NCBI GenBank assembly: GCA_002508425.1
Contig: DAKU01000068.1
Coordinates: forward strand, 1 to 7,739
Direction: 5' to 3'
Length of the DNA: 7,739 nt
From: Methanosarcinaceae archaeon UBA470
GTDB taxonomy: Archaea > Halobacteriota > Methanosarcinia > Methanosarcinales > Methanosarcinaceae
Shown: one piece after another, positions 1-6,169 of the stretch
Layout: every line of letters starts with the position of its first letter
Position numbering within the stretch: position 1 is the first letter of the stretch
Made by a program: the position numbers and the translations under genes
Notes under the pieces: model-generated
What the model saw: the letters and a program-made list of their open reading frames with translations, nothing else
What the model was told of the DNA's origin: nothing
Databases searched by the model: none

Positions 1-34
1 TCTTTTTGATTACTTCTCTTTTAAGTATCCTTCC

Positions 35-1225
35 TTACTCATACCTCAAAGCATCTACGGGTCTCATCTTGGATGCATTGTAAGCGGGCACTACACCGGA
101 TATAACGCCTATTACTATAGCGATCGAAATTCCCAAAATTACCAGATAAGGCGCAACCGTTATACTGGAAAGTTGTAGCAGTGGTCCCAAGAAAGACGTT
201 ACGATAACACTTAATAGTATACCAATAACGCCCCCTACAAAACCTACCATTGCAGAGTTAAAAAGGAAAATCATCATTATATCCATATTAGTAGCTCCGA
301 TAGCTTTCATAGTACCGATTTCTTTTGTCTTTTCCAGTACAGATGTGAACATTGTGTTAGCAATGCCTACCGAACCCACTACCAGAGAAACAGCAGCTAT
401 GGCCCCGAGGAAAAGGCTCATTGATGACAGCATTTCAGTAACAGTTTCGGCCATTGATAACAAATCTGAAACACTGAAGTTTCGGTCATCCTCATTCATT
501 ACGTTCCTTGAAATCATGAGTTTTGTTTCAACTGTTTCTTTCACCGTTTTTACATTATCTACGTCATCGGCCTTTACAACAATTGAATCATAAACATCCG
601 GCTCTGCATCTTCTATTAGTTCAACTGCAGCATCTATAGGCATAAAAACAGCATTATCATCTTCACCTGATGCAAGTATGCCTACTACCCTTATGGATTT
701 TTCATTAATTGTGATAATCCTGTTCAGGCTGATCGAATCATCAAACATTTCTTTGGCAACTTTATAACCAATAACAACAACGTACTTATCGGTCGGATCA
801 AGCAACCTGCCCGAGTCCAGGTCATATGTAACCATATACTGCCATACCTGAGGGTCAACACCAGTAATAGAAATGGTTGCAGATTCACCCATATAATATA
901 GAGATTCGCTTCCTGAGATTTGGCCAGATATATAATCAATATTCTCTATCAGTTTAAGAGCCCTAATATCTTTTTTAGTAAGTTCAACATCTGTAGAAGT
1001 AGCCCCTCCACTCATACCCGGTGGCCCCATTGCTGAAGAGGCTTTGGTATACCCAGGAGTAATAGTAATTAATGTCAGATCCATATCCGAAAGGCTTTTT
1101 TCCATTTCTGCGGACAGACTATCGCTTAGAGAGATAATAGTTACTACAGCCCCTATACCAATAACTATACCGATAATGGTAAGCCAGCTGCGTATCTTAC
1201 TGTGATACAGAATACTTAAGGCCAT
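35..1225 (-). CDS. ABC transporter permease, MacB/FtsX type
   Basis: Membrane subunit of a MacB-like ABC system; such permeases work with a separate ATPase to move a substrate or transmit force across the membrane. The 396 residues show the family order: a transmembrane helix at about 14-33 after the basic KIRSW motif, an extracellular core domain at about 36-268, then three C-terminal helices at about 270-293, 316-348 and 358-382. The FtsX signature KEIGTMKAIGATNMDIM (301-317) and the ending MRPVDALRYE are clear. A flexible linker rich in Gly, Met and Ser lies at about 61-77. The substrate cannot be told. Start: this ATG is the only ordinary in-frame start, but the family usually has 7-10 more residues before the ALxxL segment and there is no clear ribosome binding site, so the N-terminus may be wrong (see findings on the G6 tract). 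Stop is TAA. The ATPase partner is not in the window. Confidence 0.93.
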   Translation of the reverse strand: MALSILYHSKIRSWLTIIGIVIGIGAVVTIISLSDSLSAEMEKSLSDMDLTLITITPGYTKASSAMGPPGMSGGATSTDVELTKKDIRALKLIENIDYISGQISGSESLYYMGESATISITGVDPQVWQYMVTYDLDSGRLLDPTDKYVVVIGYKVAKEMFDDSISLNRIITINEKSIRVVGILASGEDDNAVFMPIDAAVELIEDAEPDVYDSIVVKADDVDNVKTVKETVETKLMISRNVMNEDDRNFSVSDLLSMAETVTEMLSSMSLFLGAIAAVSLVVGSVGIANTMFTSVLEKTKEIGTMKAIGATNMDIMMIFLFNSAMVGFVGGVIGILLSVIVTSFLGPLLQLSSITVAPYLVILGISIAIVIGVISGVVPAYNASKMRPVDALRYE

Positions 1226-1325
1226 CTTGAGATAGCTTCGATTTCTTATTGTTAATGCCCCCCTTTCTTCTGTGGTTCATATAGAATATTGATTATTTAT
1301 GATCCTTTTGTTGACATGTAAGAAC

Positions 1326-1364
1326 AACCTAAAAGGTTCACAAAAGTACTTTTGCACAATGTGC
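1326..1364. repeat. Three adjacent small inverted repeats in the permease leader or promoter region
   Basis: Seen directly: AACCT-AAA-AGGTT (1326-1338), the perfect 14-base palindrome CAAAAGTACTTTTG (1341-1354), and GCAC-AAT-GTGC (1354-1364). They sit 100-140 bases upstream of the permease start codon, between that gene and the end of the phosphoesterase gene. They could be regulator binding sites or hairpins in the mRNA leader. The same span could also serve as 3' processing signals for the upstream gene. No function is assigned. Confidence 0.5.
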
Positions 1365-1400
1365 CAAGTTAATAAGGTGCATAATAAATATATTGAATAA

Positions 1401-1409
1401 TATTTATAA
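1401..1409 (-). promoter_or_regulatory. Possible TATA box upstream of the ABC permease
   Basis: On the minus strand this reads TTATAAATA, a good archaeal TATA-like element in an AT-rich stretch (about 1380-1412). A start of transcription about 25 bases downstream would give a long leader of roughly 150 bases containing the inverted repeats at 1326-1364. A second weaker candidate, ATAAATAA at 1293-1300, lies closer to the gene. Neither can be confirmed from sequence alone. Confidence 0.35.
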
Positions 1410-1475
1410 TTGTCCGGTGAATCTGTTACTCCACGAAGATTGTGCAGCGACCCATCTTCAGAAAGAAGAGTAGTT

Positions 1476-2657
1476 CTATTTTTCAAAGTAAATGGTCAAA
1501 TCCGCAATTTCGGGGTTGCTTCCAATCCTTATTGGTGGACCCCATGTACCAAAACCTGATGAAACAATTACCTGATAATCACCTTTTCTCAAATAACCCC
1601 AACTATGCTCAAACACATGTTTAGAAATCAAATTATTCGGGAAAAATTGACCATTATGCGTGTGTCCAGATAACTGCAGATCAATTCCATTGCGTTGTCC
1701 TTCCCCCAAATTATTAGGCTGATGGTCTAACAAAATAATAGGAAGATTCTTGTCGATTCCATCCATAAGCTTGGAGAGCTTCATACGTGGTTTTCCGCTT
1801 ATCCTCCCCGCCATACGATCATCTCGACCGACTATATAAAATTGATCGTTCAGTTTTACGTGCTCATCAACCAGTACATTGACATTCGCCTGTTTCAGAG
1901 ATTCTACTGCAAGCTCACTATTGCGGCTGATATATTCATGGTTTCCAAGCACTGCATACACACCATATTTTGATCTTAATTTCTTTAGTATATCTGGCAT
2001 TTTCTGAGTGATGAATAAATCTACATCCTCATCTATAGTGTCTCCAACAAGAAATACAATATCCGGATTTAACTCATTAATTCTACTAACCATTTGATCA
2101 AGACGGTCATTATTAACCACCAAACCAAGGTGGATATCAGATACCATGACAGCGTGGAGTTTTGACAGATTATTCGCTGCCTTATTTATACGGATATTGT
2201 AATGTACAACACGTGGATGAAGAGCATTCCAGGTCCCATACACTAGAAGGACAACGATAAGAAATAAAACACCAAAACCTAAATAGAGCGATGGATAGCT
2301 AGTTATCTGGGTATTTGGATAGATGAAATTAATAAAGAAATGGAAAATATCCATGATGACCCAGATTAACAACGAGTAGTAAATGGAACCTAACCAGTAA
2401 TCTCCTATTATAGTGATTCGATCATTAACATAGTCTGGAAAAAGCCTCTTGCACACCCTTGCTCCAAAAAGAGATATTGAACAAATAAAGTAAATACTCC
2501 AGAAGAATAAAGAGTAAGGCTCAATAAACGGTTTCATTGATTGAAAAAAGCGTAAACCCACGTAATAGTTAACAGCAAGATAGATTGGAAAGAAAAAGAT
2601 AAAAATAACAATAGAAAACAAAATTATCTTTTTTCTATTTCTAATTTTATCTGCCAT
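1476..2657 (-). CDS. Membrane-anchored metallophosphoesterase (calcineurin-like, YkuE/YaeI type)
   Basis: A metal-dependent phosphoesterase joined to a multi-span membrane anchor. Residues are counted from the upstream GTG at 2687 (403 residues): hydrophobic segments at about 20-42, 57-75, 97-121 and 134-151, then the catalytic domain from about 175 to the end. All family metal motifs are present: SDIHLG (183-188), GDTID (215-219), GNHEY (248-252), DH (321-322) and GHTHNGQ (341-347). This pattern matches the YkuE/YaeI-like branch, some of whose members act on lipids; the substrate here is unknown. The topology suggests an N-terminal anchor of four helices. I take the ATG at 2657 (393 residues), which begins MADKIRNRKK just before the first helix; the GTG at 2687 would add ten residues. 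Neither has a Shine-Dalgarno sequence. The stop is TAG, backed by a TGA five sense codons later (see findings). Confidence 0.9.
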   Translation of the reverse strand: MADKIRNRKKIILFSIVIFIFFFPIYLAVNYYVGLRFFQSMKPFIEPYSLFFWSIYFICSISLFGARVCKRLFPDYVNDRITIIGDYWLGSIYYSLLIWVIMDIFHFFINFIYPNTQITSYPSLYLGFGVLFLIVVLLVYGTWNALHPRVVHYNIRINKAANNLSKLHAVMVSDIHLGLVVNNDRLDQMVSRINELNPDIVFLVGDTIDEDVDLFITQKMPDILKKLRSKYGVYAVLGNHEYISRNSELAVESLKQANVNVLVDEHVKLNDQFYIVGRDDRMAGRISGKPRMKLSKLMDGIDKNLPIILLDHQPNNLGEGQRNGIDLQLSGHTHNGQFFPNNLISKHVFEHSWGYLRKGDYQVIVSSGFGTWGPPIRIGSNPEIADLTIYFEK

Positions 2658-2838
2658 AATATCATAAGAGTATCTTACGTGCGTCACATAGTTAACGAAC
2701 TATAGACTTCAAAGCTGGCCTTGGATTGCCAAAAAATGTATTATGTTTTTTAGAAGTACTGATTGTATTTAACCCTTGGGAGATACTGAGCAAAATGAGG
2801 ACAAATCTACATTCTATAGTAGAACTTTCCATATTCTG

Positions 2839-2856
2839 TGCTCATAATGATGAGCA
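2839..2856. repeat. Perfect 7-bp palindrome between divergent genes
   Basis: TGCTCAT-AATG-ATGAGCA, a perfect inverted repeat with a 4-base centre. It lies about 20-35 bases upstream of the strong TATA box at 2875-2887 and between the divergently transcribed phosphoesterase gene and small peptide gene. The position fits an activator or repressor site; that is inference. Confidence 0.45.
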
Positions 2857-2874
2857 ACATCTACCACATAGGAG

Positions 2875-2887
2875 ATATATTTAAATA
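2875..2887 (+). promoter_or_regulatory. Strong TATA box for the small peptide gene
   Basis: The stretch ATATATTTAAATA is close to the archaeal TATA consensus and is preceded by a purine-rich BRE-like GGAG (2871-2874). Transcription would start near 2905-2912, leaving a leader of about 105-110 bases before the ATG at 3017. The leader can fold locally: TTGTAG (2909-2914) with CTACAA (2936-2941), or alternatively AGCGG (2925-2929) with CTGCT (2933-2937). The two pairings exclude each other. Confidence 0.5.
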
Positions 2888-3016
2888 GTGAAATAACGAA
2901 GGATAGTCTTGTAGAAGGGGCAAAAGCGGCAACTGCTACAAAAAGACAATAATAATTGTTGAAATGGTAGTACAATAGAACAGATATCATCTATGGCGGA
3001 TAAAGAGGTGGTATAA

Positions 3017-3100
3017 ATGATACTCAATACAATTAAGTTTGGAGTCTACGGATGCATAATTGCTGCAGCAGTAGTTTATGCTCAGTTTAACAACAAGTAA
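3017..3100 (+). CDS. Small single-span membrane peptide, 27 residues, unknown function
   Basis: A short open frame encoding MILNTIKFGVYGCIIAAAV followed by VYAQFNNK. I do not recognise it. A hydrophobic helix covers about residues 8-22, flanked by Lys7 and by a polar C-terminus ending NNK, so a one-pass membrane peptide is likely. Evidence that it is real: GAGGTG at 3005-3010 is a good ribosome binding site with a 6-base spacer, a strong TATA box lies about 130 bases upstream, and a hairpin followed by five T's starts 5 bases after the TAA. A seven-codon frame at 2993-3016 (encoding MADKEVV) ends in TAA directly against this ATG; it has no ribosome binding site and is probably chance. Small membrane peptides often bind and tune larger membrane proteins; nothing here shows a partner, although the next genes encode ion transporters. 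Confidence 0.55.
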   Translation: MILNTIKFGVYGCIIAAAVVYAQFNNK

Positions 3101-3104
3101 TCAG

Positions 3105-3130
3105 AAAATGTGTGGTTCCACCACATTTTT
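3105..3130 (+). terminator. Hairpin with T run after the small peptide gene
   Basis: TGTGG (3111-3115) pairs with CCACA (3121-3125) around the loop TTCCA. A G-T wobble and three A-T pairs extend the stem past one mismatch, and the hairpin runs into TTTTT at 3126-3130. It begins 5 bases after the stop codon. Archaeal termination relies mainly on the T run, so this fits a 3' end for the small transcript. Confidence 0.5.
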
Positions 3131-3142
3131 AAATTACAAAGT

Positions 3143-3169
3143 GTTGACATGGATTTTTACATTGTCAAC
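3143..3169. repeat. Inverted repeat GTTGACA ... TGTCAAC
   Basis: Perfect 7-base arms at 3143-3149 and 3163-3169 separated by 13 bases. It lies in the gene-free segment between the small peptide gene and corA. It may be a DNA-binding site or an RNA stem; the spacing suits either. TTGACA looks like a bacterial -35 box, but that is not meaningful in an archaeon. Confidence 0.4.
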
Positions 3170-3185
3170 CCAATAAAAGCAACTA

Positions 3186-3204
3186 AGATACCATTATGGT
3201 ATCT
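3186..3204. repeat. 19-base palindrome AGATACCAT-T-ATGGTATCT
   Basis: Nine-base arms match perfectly around a single central T. This is the longest palindrome I see in the window. As RNA it would form a stem of about 7 pairs with a 5-base loop and is followed by TTTTTT at 3215-3220; as DNA it could be an operator upstream of corA (about 200 bases before its ATG). Confidence 0.5.
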
Positions 3205-3239
3205 GAAACAACTCTTTTTTGAGATTTATGAATGCATCT

Positions 3240-3259
3240 GGGAATTAAATCCCTTTTTT
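3240..3259 (+). terminator. Short hairpin with six T's
   Basis: GGGA (3240-3243), a 6-base loop and TCCC (3250-3253) are followed at once by TTTTTT. It looks like a short intrinsic-type terminator on the plus strand. The only gene directly upstream is the small peptide, which already has its own hairpin, so this second one may end a longer read-through transcript or a separate small RNA starting after 3130. Confidence 0.45.
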
Positions 3260-3328
3260 GTTGTGATCGTCCGCAATACCATTTATATGACCTGGACTTT
3301 TGATATTACGTTATACTGAAGCAACAAA

Positions 3329-3348
3329 TAGTAATATTATAAATACTA
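3329..3348 (+). promoter_or_regulatory. Probable corA promoter (TATA box flanked by TAGTA/TACTA)
   Basis: TTATAAAT (3337-3344) overlaps the right end of an AT-rich stretch set between TAGTA (3329-3333) and TACTA (3344-3348). A start near 3362-3368 would keep the GAGG at 3391-3394 inside the leader, 11 bases before the corA ATG. A second TATA-like element, TATATAAA at 3367-3374, would start transcription near 3394-3400 and lose that site, so I prefer the first. Confidence 0.45.
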
Positions 3349-3405
3349 GATAATTTTAACTATTCATATATAAATTGATGTCATTAGTTTGAGGAACAAC
3401 ACAAT

Positions 3406-4491
3406 ATGACAAACCGGTTCATAAAACGAGCTTCCGAAAAAATCGGCCTGCCTCCCGGAACTATCGTTCACGTAGGAGACAAAAAGGCAGAAAGTGTAAA
3501 AATAACTGTAATTGATTACGATAAGGACAATTTTCAGGTAAAAAGCATATCAAATATTGAAGAAGTATTTCCTTTCAGGGACAGCCCCACTGTAACATGG
3601 ATAAACATTGATGGAATACATGATGTAACAGTTATCGAACGCCTGGGCACGTATTTTAATATACATCCCCTTGTCCTTGAAGATATTCTTCACACTACAC
3701 AGCGTCCAAAGGTAGAGGATTTTGAAAATTATATCTACATCGTCCTACGCATGTTCTACCTACAAGATAAAACAGACGAACATGACAATGATACCGAGAT
3801 AGTATCCGAGCAAGTAAGTCTTATTCTTGGAAGTAACTTTGTGATCTCGTTCCAGGAAGCAGGAGGCGATACTTTTGATCCTGTACGTATAAGGATAACG
3901 AACTCAAAAGGACGCATCAAAGAAATGGGAGCTGACTATCTTGCTTATGCACTCATCGATTCCATTGTTGATAATTACTTTGTCATCCTTGAAAAGCTGG
4001 GAGAGCGCATTGAAGTATTGGAAGATGAATTACTTGATGAACCCACACCTGATACACTTGGAGAATTACACGAATTAAAAAATGAGATGATCTTCTTACG
4101 CAAATCCGCATGGCCTCTACGTGAAGTCTCTAACAATCTTTTAAGGATTGAATCGAACCTAATTACTAAATTTACCCAAATCTATCTAAAGGATGTATAT
4201 GACCACACCATCCAAATAATAGATACCATAGAAACGTACCGCGATATGTTATCCGGAATGCTGGATATATATCTCTCTAGTCTTAGCAACAGGATGAATG
4301 AAGTGATGAAAATGCTCACTATTATCGCTACTATTTTCATCCCATTAACTTTCCTTGCAGGAGTATATGGCATGAACTTCCAATACATGCCAGAACTTAC
4401 GTGGAAATGGGGCTACCCAGTCCTATGGTGCATCATGATAACCATTGGAATAATCATGTTCTCTTTTTTCAGAAAAAAGAAATGGTTATAA
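3406..4491 (+). CDS. corA: CorA magnesium/cobalt transport protein
   Basis: Pentameric CorA channel that admits Mg2+ (and Co2+ or Ni2+) across the cytoplasmic membrane and is gated by Mg2+ bound to its cytoplasmic domain. The 361 residues follow the family layout and length: a soluble N-terminal alpha/beta domain to about 185, a long helical stalk at about 186-300, and two C-terminal helices at about 303-320 and 337-354. The signature selectivity-filter motif YGMN is at 321-324, followed by the short loop FQYMPELTWKWGYP. The basic tail RKKKWL is typical. The ATG has GAGG 11 bases upstream and its own TATA box. It probably leads the transcript that includes the DUF432 and MscS genes, since only 41 bases separate its stop from the next start and no terminator or usable promoter is seen there. 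Confidence 0.96.
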   Translation: MTNRFIKRASEKIGLPPGTIVHVGDKKAESVKITVIDYDKDNFQVKSISNIEEVFPFRDSPTVTWINIDGIHDVTVIERLGTYFNIHPLVLEDILHTTQRPKVEDFENYIYIVLRMFYLQDKTDEHDNDTEIVSEQVSLILGSNFVISFQEAGGDTFDPVRIRITNSKGRIKEMGADYLAYALIDSIVDNYFVILEKLGERIEVLEDELLDEPTPDTLGELHELKNEMIFLRKSAWPLREVSNNLLRIESNLITKFTQIYLKDVYDHTIQIIDTIETYRDMLSGMLDIYLSSLSNRMNEVMKMLTIIATIFIPLTFLAGVYGMNFQYMPELTWKWGYPVLWCIMITIGIIMFSFFRKKKWL

Positions 4492-4532
4492 ACAATGAAA
4501 TACTTCTTTTATATTATTTTATGGAAATTATT

Positions 4533-5243
4533 ATGTATGGAATACATGAATCACCCTTTAACCTGGATATAGACAATGTTTCTATAGCAGTGGAAAAGCA
4601 AAACAGTTCACTTCTGTATCGGAGATCTGGAGTGCTGGGAAACTCTGAAAAATTACTATTACAAGATTCATGTCTTTTTTTGCTCAATCCTATAGAACCG
4701 GTCAATATGCCAAAAAGGATCACTCATTTTTTGCTTGTGAATTTCCAGAAAACAGTAATCCTTGAACCTGGTGCTATAAGGAGAGTCTACATCACATTTC
4801 CTATAGAAATTGGAGTTTTCATATCTCAAGGAAAAGAAGAATTTGAAATAATAGATATTTTTTCTTTTGCGCGGTTTAAGTATACATTATACGGTGTGCC
4901 AAGTAATGGAATCATTTGCAAATATTGGGAGAGCGACTTATACCATTCCCCACCGGATACAAATCCCCTATATACAGGTTACATAGATCTGAAAATAGTC
5001 AATGATTCCGACCACACGATAGAGATCAATAAGTGCATATTTAACGCCTATGGCATGAAGATCTATTATGAAGAAAATAAAGTTGTAATGAAAGCAGTAA
5101 TGAAGATTCCAAGCCGAAAACTAGCTGAAACTGAATTCATCAACTGCCCTGGAAAAGGTAAGTTCAAAAAAGCTATGGAACTCTATGTGTCATCCAAACT
5201 AAGAGTAACTGGAACTAAGTGTATCATGGAGTATGGCCTATGA
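4533..5243 (+). CDS. DUF432 family protein, probable MscS partner
   Basis: A protein of about 236 residues without a signal peptide or membrane helix, so probably cytoplasmic. I recognise it as DUF432, a family found mainly in methanogens and other Euryarchaeota whose function is not established. The start MYGIHESPFNLDIDNVSI is like family N-termini, so I choose the ATG at 4533 although the frame opens farther upstream at 4401 inside corA; residues before 4533 are the out-of-frame corA 3' end. ATG at 4521 (four more residues) is also possible. Conserved-looking stretches are LEPGAIRRVYITFPIEIG (77-94) and YGVPSNGIICKYWESDL (120-136); the mix of strands suggests a beta-rich fold. It overlaps the MscS gene by four bases, and this coupling suggests an accessory or regulatory role for that channel. 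That role is inference. Confidence 0.85.
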   Translation: MYGIHESPFNLDIDNVSIAVEKQNSSLLYRRSGVLGNSEKLLLQDSCLFLLNPIEPVNMPKRITHFLLVNFQKTVILEPGAIRRVYITFPIEIGVFISQGKEEFEIIDIFSFARFKYTLYGVPSNGIICKYWESDLYHSPPDTNPLYTGYIDLKIVNDSDHTIEINKCIFNAYGMKIYYEENKVVMKAVMKIPSRKLAETEFINCPGKGKFKKAMELYVSSKLRVTGTKCIMEYGL

Positions 5244-6115
5244 ATAGTACACTAAATAGTACTTCACTGATTTCACTCTCGAGCTATTCTCTACTCTTTT
5301 TTAGAATTACACTGGTAATTTCAGTCATAATCATTTCGATGATAGCTGGAAAAGTACTGTCAATGTACTTGATGAGGATTCTGCAGGATAGGATGGATAG
5401 AAAACAACTTAGCATGCTGCTCAAACTTATGCGCTACAGTTTCGTATTCATAGCCATTGTTTTCTTTATAATTCCAGTTATGGGAATACAGCTTTCAAGC
5501 ATGCTCCTTGCAGGAGGTGTATTGGGTATCATTCTGGGTATTGCAGGTCAAAGTATAGTTGCAAATCTTATTTCCGGAATATTCCTGACCCTTGAGCGGC
5601 CAATCAAGATAGGAGATCAAGTGAACATCGATGGTAACGCAGGCATCATTGAAGACATTACTTTTGTTTCCACTATCATAAGGACATTCGATGGACTATA
5701 CGTACGTTTGCCCAATGAGAAGGTTTTCATCAATAATATCACCAATTACGCGGTTAATGTAGCAAGAAGATTCGAATACGTAATAGGAATAACGTATGAT
5801 AGCGATGCTGAAAAGGCCATAGCAATAATAAAAGATATTATAGATGATGATCCTATAGCTTTTAAAAATCCTAACCCTACAGTTTTTGTGGATAAACTCG
5901 ACGACAATGCCGTTAATATCTTCATAAGAATCTGGGCTCCCTCAAGTGAATGGTATTCTGTTAAGACCAGAATACTTTGGGTCATTAAAAAGACACTTGA
6001 GGAGAATGGTATTAAGATCGCCTTACCTCAACGTACTGTCTGGTTTGCTAACAACATGCCTGCAAATAATATTGAAAGTGGGGAAAATGGATGTTCCATT
6101 TTTCAAGATCAGTGA
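5240..6115 (+). CDS. MscS-type small-conductance mechanosensitive channel
   Basis: Membrane-tension-gated channel that releases ions and small solutes on hypo-osmotic shock. The 291 residues match a compact MscS: TM1 at about 18-45, TM2 at about 66-83, and the pore helix TM3 at about 86-116 with the glycine/alanine-rich AGGVLGIILGIAGQSIVANL pattern. Next come the beta domain with ERPIKIGDQV (119-128), the RTFDGLYVRLPNEKV stretch (148-162) and N-I-T-NY, and the C-terminal alpha/beta domain ending in NGIKIALPQRTVWF (256-269). A short hydrophilic tail with one Cys follows. The ATG at 5240 is chosen over the upstream GTG at 5219 because GGAG at 5228-5231 is 8 bases before it and the ATGA overlap with the DUF432 stop is a standard coupling arrangement. 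Confidence 0.95.
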   Translation: MNSTLNSTSLISLSSYSLLFFRITLVISVIIISMIAGKVLSMYLMRILQDRMDRKQLSMLLKLMRYSFVFIAIVFFIIPVMGIQLSSMLLAGGVLGIILGIAGQSIVANLISGIFLTLERPIKIGDQVNIDGNAGIIEDITFVSTIIRTFDGLYVRLPNEKVFINNITNYAVNVARRFEYVIGITYDSDAEKAIAIIKDIIDDDPIAFKNPNPTVFVDKLDDNAVNIFIRIWAPSSEWYSVKTRILWVIKKTLEENGIKIALPQRTVWFANNMPANNIESGENGCSIFQDQ

Positions 6116-6135
6116 TGGCGCTGTGACACCGATTT

Positions 6136-6144
6136 TTATATAAT
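6136..6144 (+). promoter_or_regulatory. Possible TATA box for the CNNM-like gene
   Basis: TTATATAAT in the 54-base gap after the MscS stop. A start 24-27 bases downstream would fall at about 6163-6168, only a few bases before the ATG at 6170, so the message could be nearly leaderless. AGGG at 6157-6160 offers a weak ribosome binding site if transcription instead reads through from MscS. Confidence 0.4.
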
Positions 6145-6169
6145 GAGGACAGAGTAAGGGATAGTTCAC

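Noticed and set aside
1435..1459. GAAGAT/ATCTTC inverted repeat just after the phosphoesterase stop, as a terminator
   Set aside because: The loop is 13 bases and no T run follows on the minus strand, so support is too weak.
1277..1486. A 69-codon minus-strand frame between the permease and phosphoesterase genes
   Set aside because: It has no ribosome binding site, overlaps the end of the phosphoesterase gene and the inverted repeats, and its composition resembles no protein I recognise.
2993..3016. Seven-codon frame (MADKEVV) ending against the small peptide ATG, as a leader peptide
   Set aside because: It has no ribosome binding site of its own and is too short to judge; kept only as a note in the peptide entry.
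3143..3151. GTTGACATG shared with 1310-1318, and resembling a bacterial -35 box
   Set aside because: A nine-base match is expected by chance in AT-rich DNA, and archaea do not use -35 boxes.
3110..3319. A 69-codon plus-strand frame before corA
   Set aside because: It starts inside a terminator hairpin, runs through two palindromes and another terminator-like site, and has no ribosome binding site.
4462..4480. Eight-bp A/T hairpin (TCTTTTTT/AAAAAAGA) at the end of corA
   Set aside because: It encodes the normal Phe-Phe-Arg-Lys-Lys-Lys tail of CorA; the base composition follows from the protein, and no T run comes after it.
4401..4532. Extended N-terminus of the DUF432 frame reaching 132 bases upstream, inside corA
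   Set aside because: Those residues are an out-of-frame reading of the corA 3' end and of the gap; the family-like N-terminus begins at the ATG at 4533.
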